From Flavobacterium sp. (GTDB lineage: Bacteria; Bacteroidota; Bacteroidia; Flavobacteriales; Flavobacteriaceae), in assembly GCA_030152225.1 (NCBI GenBank), contig JASLHL010000229.1, forward strand, positions 1 to 43,182: a DNA stretch of 43,182 nucleotides, in the 5' to 3' direction. The notes below the pieces were generated by a model. It was not told where the DNA came from, ran no database searches, and worked only from the letters and a program-made list of their open reading frames with translations. Of the stretch, positions 41,637-43,182 are shown one piece after another; position 1 is the first letter of the stretch; every line of letters starts with the position of its first letter. Both the position numbers and the translations under genes were made by a program.

Positions 41637-42536
41637 ATGGATAAAAATTTAGCTAAATTTCTGGAGTACTTGGCGAAGGAGAAGAATTATTCCTCCCATA
41701 CGATTGCGGCATATCAACGTGATATTGCTGCTTTTTTAGTTGAGGTAGGAGAACGTGAGGAGGATTATTTGACCATCAAATACGATGTGGTGCGTTTGTG
41801 GATTGTAGCGTTGATGGAAACGGGAATCAGCAAGCGATCGATCAACCGAAAGATGAGTGCGCTGAAAGCGTTTTATAAATTTTTGATGAAAATTGGCGTG
41901 GTGGAGGTAAGTCCACTACAGCAACATAAAACCTTAAAGGTTGAAAAGAAGTTGCAGTTGCCTTTTTCCGTAGCAGAAGTAGCGGAAGTTCGTACTACAT
42001 TAGAAAGTCAAGAGGGGTTTGATGCGCTTCGCGATTTGGTTATTGTGGAGATGTTGTACTGTTTGGGGTTGCGTCGAAGCGAGCTCTGTGGAGTACAGGT
42101 AGCGGATGTCGACTTTTATACGCGGATGATTCGCATTACAGGTAAGGGAAATAAGGTGCGTTATGTACCTATGATTGATAGTTTGCAAGTGCTGTTAAAA
42201 CGTTATCTCGCTGAGCGTGCGGATGTTTTGCGGGGTCTCCAAGAAATTAACTATTTTTTAATAGAGGAAAGGGGGACTAAAGTTGATGAAATATTTGTTT
42301 ATCGGGTGATTAATTCCTATTTTAGTAAGACAACAACAAAGGAGAAAAATAGTCCGCATATGTTGAGGCATGCATTTGCTACTCATCTTTTAGAAAACGG
42401 GGCGGATATCAATTCAATCAAAGAGTTGATGGGGCATCAAAGTCTAGCATCAACGGAGGTATACGCACATGTTAATCTAAAGGAATTGAAAGATACTTAT
42501 ATGAAGACTCATCCTAGGTTGAGGAAAAAAAAATAG
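41637..42536 (+). CDS. xerC: Tyrosine recombinase XerC
   Basis: 299 residues, standard for XerC/XerD. The N-terminal SAM-like core-binding domain spans about 1-88 (FLEYLAKEKNYSSHTIAAYQ, then RKMSALKAFYKFL) and the catalytic domain about 105-299. All six catalytic residues are present: R146 in GLRRSEL, K170 in GKGNKVRYVP, H241 and R244 in SPHMLRHAFATHLL, H267 in MGHQSL and Y276 in TEVYAHV. It resolves chromosome dimers at dif as a partner of XerD. Its position before hpf is usual for the chromosomal XerC of this phylum and argues against an integrase; no attachment site or element boundary is seen near it. The ATG directly follows the rpsU terminator T-run. Confidence 0.92.
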   Translation: MDKNLAKFLEYLAKEKNYSSHTIAAYQRDIAAFLVEVGEREEDYLTIKYDVVRLWIVALMETGISKRSINRKMSALKAFYKFLMKIGVVEVSPLQQHKTLKVEKKLQLPFSVAEVAEVRTTLESQEGFDALRDLVIVEMLYCLGLRRSELCGVQVADVDFYTRMIRITGKGNKVRYVPMIDSLQVLLKRYLAERADVLRGLQEINYFLIEERGTKVDEIFVYRVINSYFSKTTTKEKNSPHMLRHAFATHLLENGADINSIKELMGHQSLASTEVYAHVNLKELKDTYMKTHPRLRKKK

Positions 42537-42559
42537 AAGAACCTTAAAAACAGAGCGTT

Positions 42560-42859
42560 ATGAAAGTAAACATTCAAGCAGTTAATTTTAATGCGGATCG
42601 CAAGTTGGTCGATTTTATCAACGAGAGAATGCTTAAAGTGAGTAAATTTTACGATAAAGTGATTTCAGCAGACGTATTTTTAAAAGTTGAAAATACCAAT
42701 GACAAAGAAAACAAGACAGTTGAGGTTAAATTATTAGTTCCCGGAGATGATATCATTGCTAAAAAAACGTGCAAAACGTTTGAGGAAGGAGTTGATCTTG
42801 GTGTAGATGCAATCGAACGCATGGTTGTGAAGTACAAAGAGAAAATGAAAGCACATTAA
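42560..42859 (+). CDS. hpf: Ribosome hibernation-promoting factor, short form (HPF/RaiA)
   Basis: 99 residues. It starts MKVNIQAVNFNADRKLVDFI and shows the HPF/YfiA beta-alpha-beta-beta-beta-alpha pattern, with DVFLKVENTNDKENKTVEVK, LVPGDDIIAKKTCKTFEEGV and IERMVVKYKEKMKAH. The short length means only the ribosome-binding domain is present, without the C-terminal dimerisation domain of long HPF. It binds the 30S decoding region and keeps ribosomes inactive during stationary phase. It follows xerC after 23 bases and may be in the same transcript. Confidence 0.93.
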   Translation: MKVNIQAVNFNADRKLVDFINERMLKVSKFYDKVISADVFLKVENTNDKENKTVEVKLLVPGDDIIAKKTCKTFEEGVDLGVDAIERMVVKYKEKMKAH

Positions 42860-42877
42860 TGTAAAAAAATCAGTAAA

Positions 42878-42911
42878 TTGTTTTTTTTAATCAATAAAAT
42901 ATATACATTTG
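42878..42911 (+). promoter_or_regulatory. Promoter of the tRNA cluster (TTG -33, TACATTTG -7)
   Basis: TTG at 42878-42880 is followed after 23 bases by TACATTTG at 42904-42911, a match to the Bacteroidota promoter consensus at the long end of the normal spacing. Transcription would begin inside the following hairpin. Confidence 0.6.
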
Positions 42912-42912
42912 C

Positions 42913-42938
42913 AGTCCGTTAGAAATAGCGGACTTTTT
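42913..42938 (+). terminator. Terminator-like hairpin with a GAAA tetraloop after hpf
   Basis: AGTCCGTTA (42913-42921) pairs with TAGCGGACT (42926-42934), eight Watson-Crick pairs and one G-T pair, around a GAAA (GNRA-type) tetraloop, followed by four more T. It would terminate the hpf transcript, but lies directly after the tRNA promoter's -7 element. Confidence 0.7.
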
Positions 42939-42952
42939 CTATTGAGTCAAAT

Positions 42953-43026
42953 GCCGGTGTAGCTCAGTTGGCTAGAGCAGCTGATTTGTAATCAGCAGGT
43001 CGTGGGTTCGAGTCCCTCCATCGGCT
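42953..43026 (+). tRNA. tRNA-Thr (anticodon TGT)
   Basis: A 74-base cloverleaf. The acceptor stem pairs GCCGGTG (42953-42959) with CATCGGC (43019-43025), with one G-T pair. The D-arm is typical. The anticodon stem GCTGA/TCAGC holds the loop TTTGTAA with anticodon TGT, reading ACA. The T-arm contains TTCGAGT and has one T-T mismatch in its stem. No CCA is encoded; it must be added after transcription. Confidence 0.93.
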
Positions 43027-43057
43027 CAAAGAAAGAGATTAAAAACCAAAGGTTTGA

Positions 43058-43138
43058 GGGGAGATACTCAAGCGGCCAACGAGGACGGACTGTAAATCCG
43101 TTGGGAAACCTTCGCAGGTTCGAATCCTGCTCTCCCCA
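43058..43138 (+). tRNA. tRNA-Tyr (anticodon GTA)
   Basis: An 81-base tRNA with a long variable arm. The acceptor stem pairs GGGGAGA (43058-43064) with TCTCCCC (43131-43137). The anticodon stem ACGGA/TCCGT holds the loop CTGTAAA with anticodon GTA. The T-loop TTCGAAT is present. No CCA is encoded. Type II structure with GTA marks tyrosine. Confidence 0.93.
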
Positions 43139-43161
43139 CGACTAAATATAAAAATGCATAA

Positions 43162-43182
43162 GCCGGTGTAGCTCAGGGGTAG
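43162..43182 (+). tRNA. 5' part of a further tRNA, cut by the window end
   Basis: GCCGGTGTAGCTCAGGGGTAG has the acceptor 5' strand, the TA spacer and the start of a D-arm with the GG of the D-loop. The acceptor 5' strand is identical to that of the tRNA-Thr 209 bases upstream, so a second threonine isoacceptor is a fair guess, but the anticodon lies outside the window. Confidence 0.75.

Noticed and set aside
41637..42536. The tyrosine recombinase as the integrase of a mobile element
   Set aside because: It has the standard XerC length and sequence, sits between rpsU and hpf in a housekeeping context, and no attachment-site repeats or cargo genes are present despite the nearby tRNA genes.
1..43182. 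CRISPR arrays, insertion sequences and prophage genes
   Set aside because: No regularly spaced repeats, transposase-like frames, terminal inverted repeats or phage structural genes were seen.

Overview
The window is a low-GC bacterial chromosome segment that is clearly from the Bacteroidota and most likely the family Flavobacteriaceae; a Myroides-like genus is possible but cannot be fixed from this sequence. Signs of this are SusC/SusD outer-membrane pairs, GSCFA, DUF4230, DUF2851 and putative-porin families, an almost complete absence of Shine-Dalgarno sequences, and repeated use of the Bacteroidota -7 promoter element TAnnTTTG. No phage, insertion sequence or CRISPR array was seen. Most of the window is ordinary core and outer-membrane content.

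Layout. 1-4.4 kb: the 3' end of era, then der, then a TonB-receptor-like outer-membrane barrel. 4.5-7.7 kb (minus strand): a tight five-gene operon of M23 peptidase, MerR-type regulator, LemA and two TPM-domain proteins. 7.9-12.2 kb: alaS, then a GSCFA protein and a DUF4230 protein. 12.2-18.6 kb: a long-form aromatic amino acid hydroxylase, an Ig-repeat lipoprotein, a DUF4136 lipoprotein and an orphan urocanate hydratase (hutU). 18.8-22.5 kb: a PLP deaminase/desulfhydrase-family enzyme, a glucosaminidase-LysM lipoprotein and hemL, converging on rnhB. 23-33 kb: two successive SusC/SusD pairs with similar leaders. 33-38.9 kb: a putative porin, DUF2851, a PspC-like protein, a helix-hairpin-helix protein and an acyl-CoA dehydrogenase. 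38.9-41.2 kb: a DAACS-type symporter and the remains of a LytS/LytTR two-component system. 41.3 kb to the end: rpsU, xerC, hpf, then the start of a tRNA cluster (Thr, Tyr and a truncated third).

The most interesting points are regulatory. (i) The LytS/LytTR locus has lost the kinase sensor and ATPase parts and the receiver's N-terminal half through internal deletions, yet its upstream region keeps two ACCGTTC repeats exactly 21 bp apart, the layout expected of a LytTR-regulator operator, followed by a TAnnTTTG element. (ii) rpsU has a near-perfect Shine-Dalgarno sequence in a genome that otherwise lacks them, fitting the idea that bS21 governs access to the anti-SD in this phylum. (iii) Several intergenic regions are compressed so that the terminator hairpin of one gene overlaps the promoter or start codon of the next (der/outer-membrane protein, rpsU/xerC, hpf/tRNA), and one terminator lies inside the 3' end of a convergent gene.

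Promoter calls rest on matches to short consensus sequences in AT-rich DNA and are tentative. Families were recognised by eye from motifs; no database search was run.
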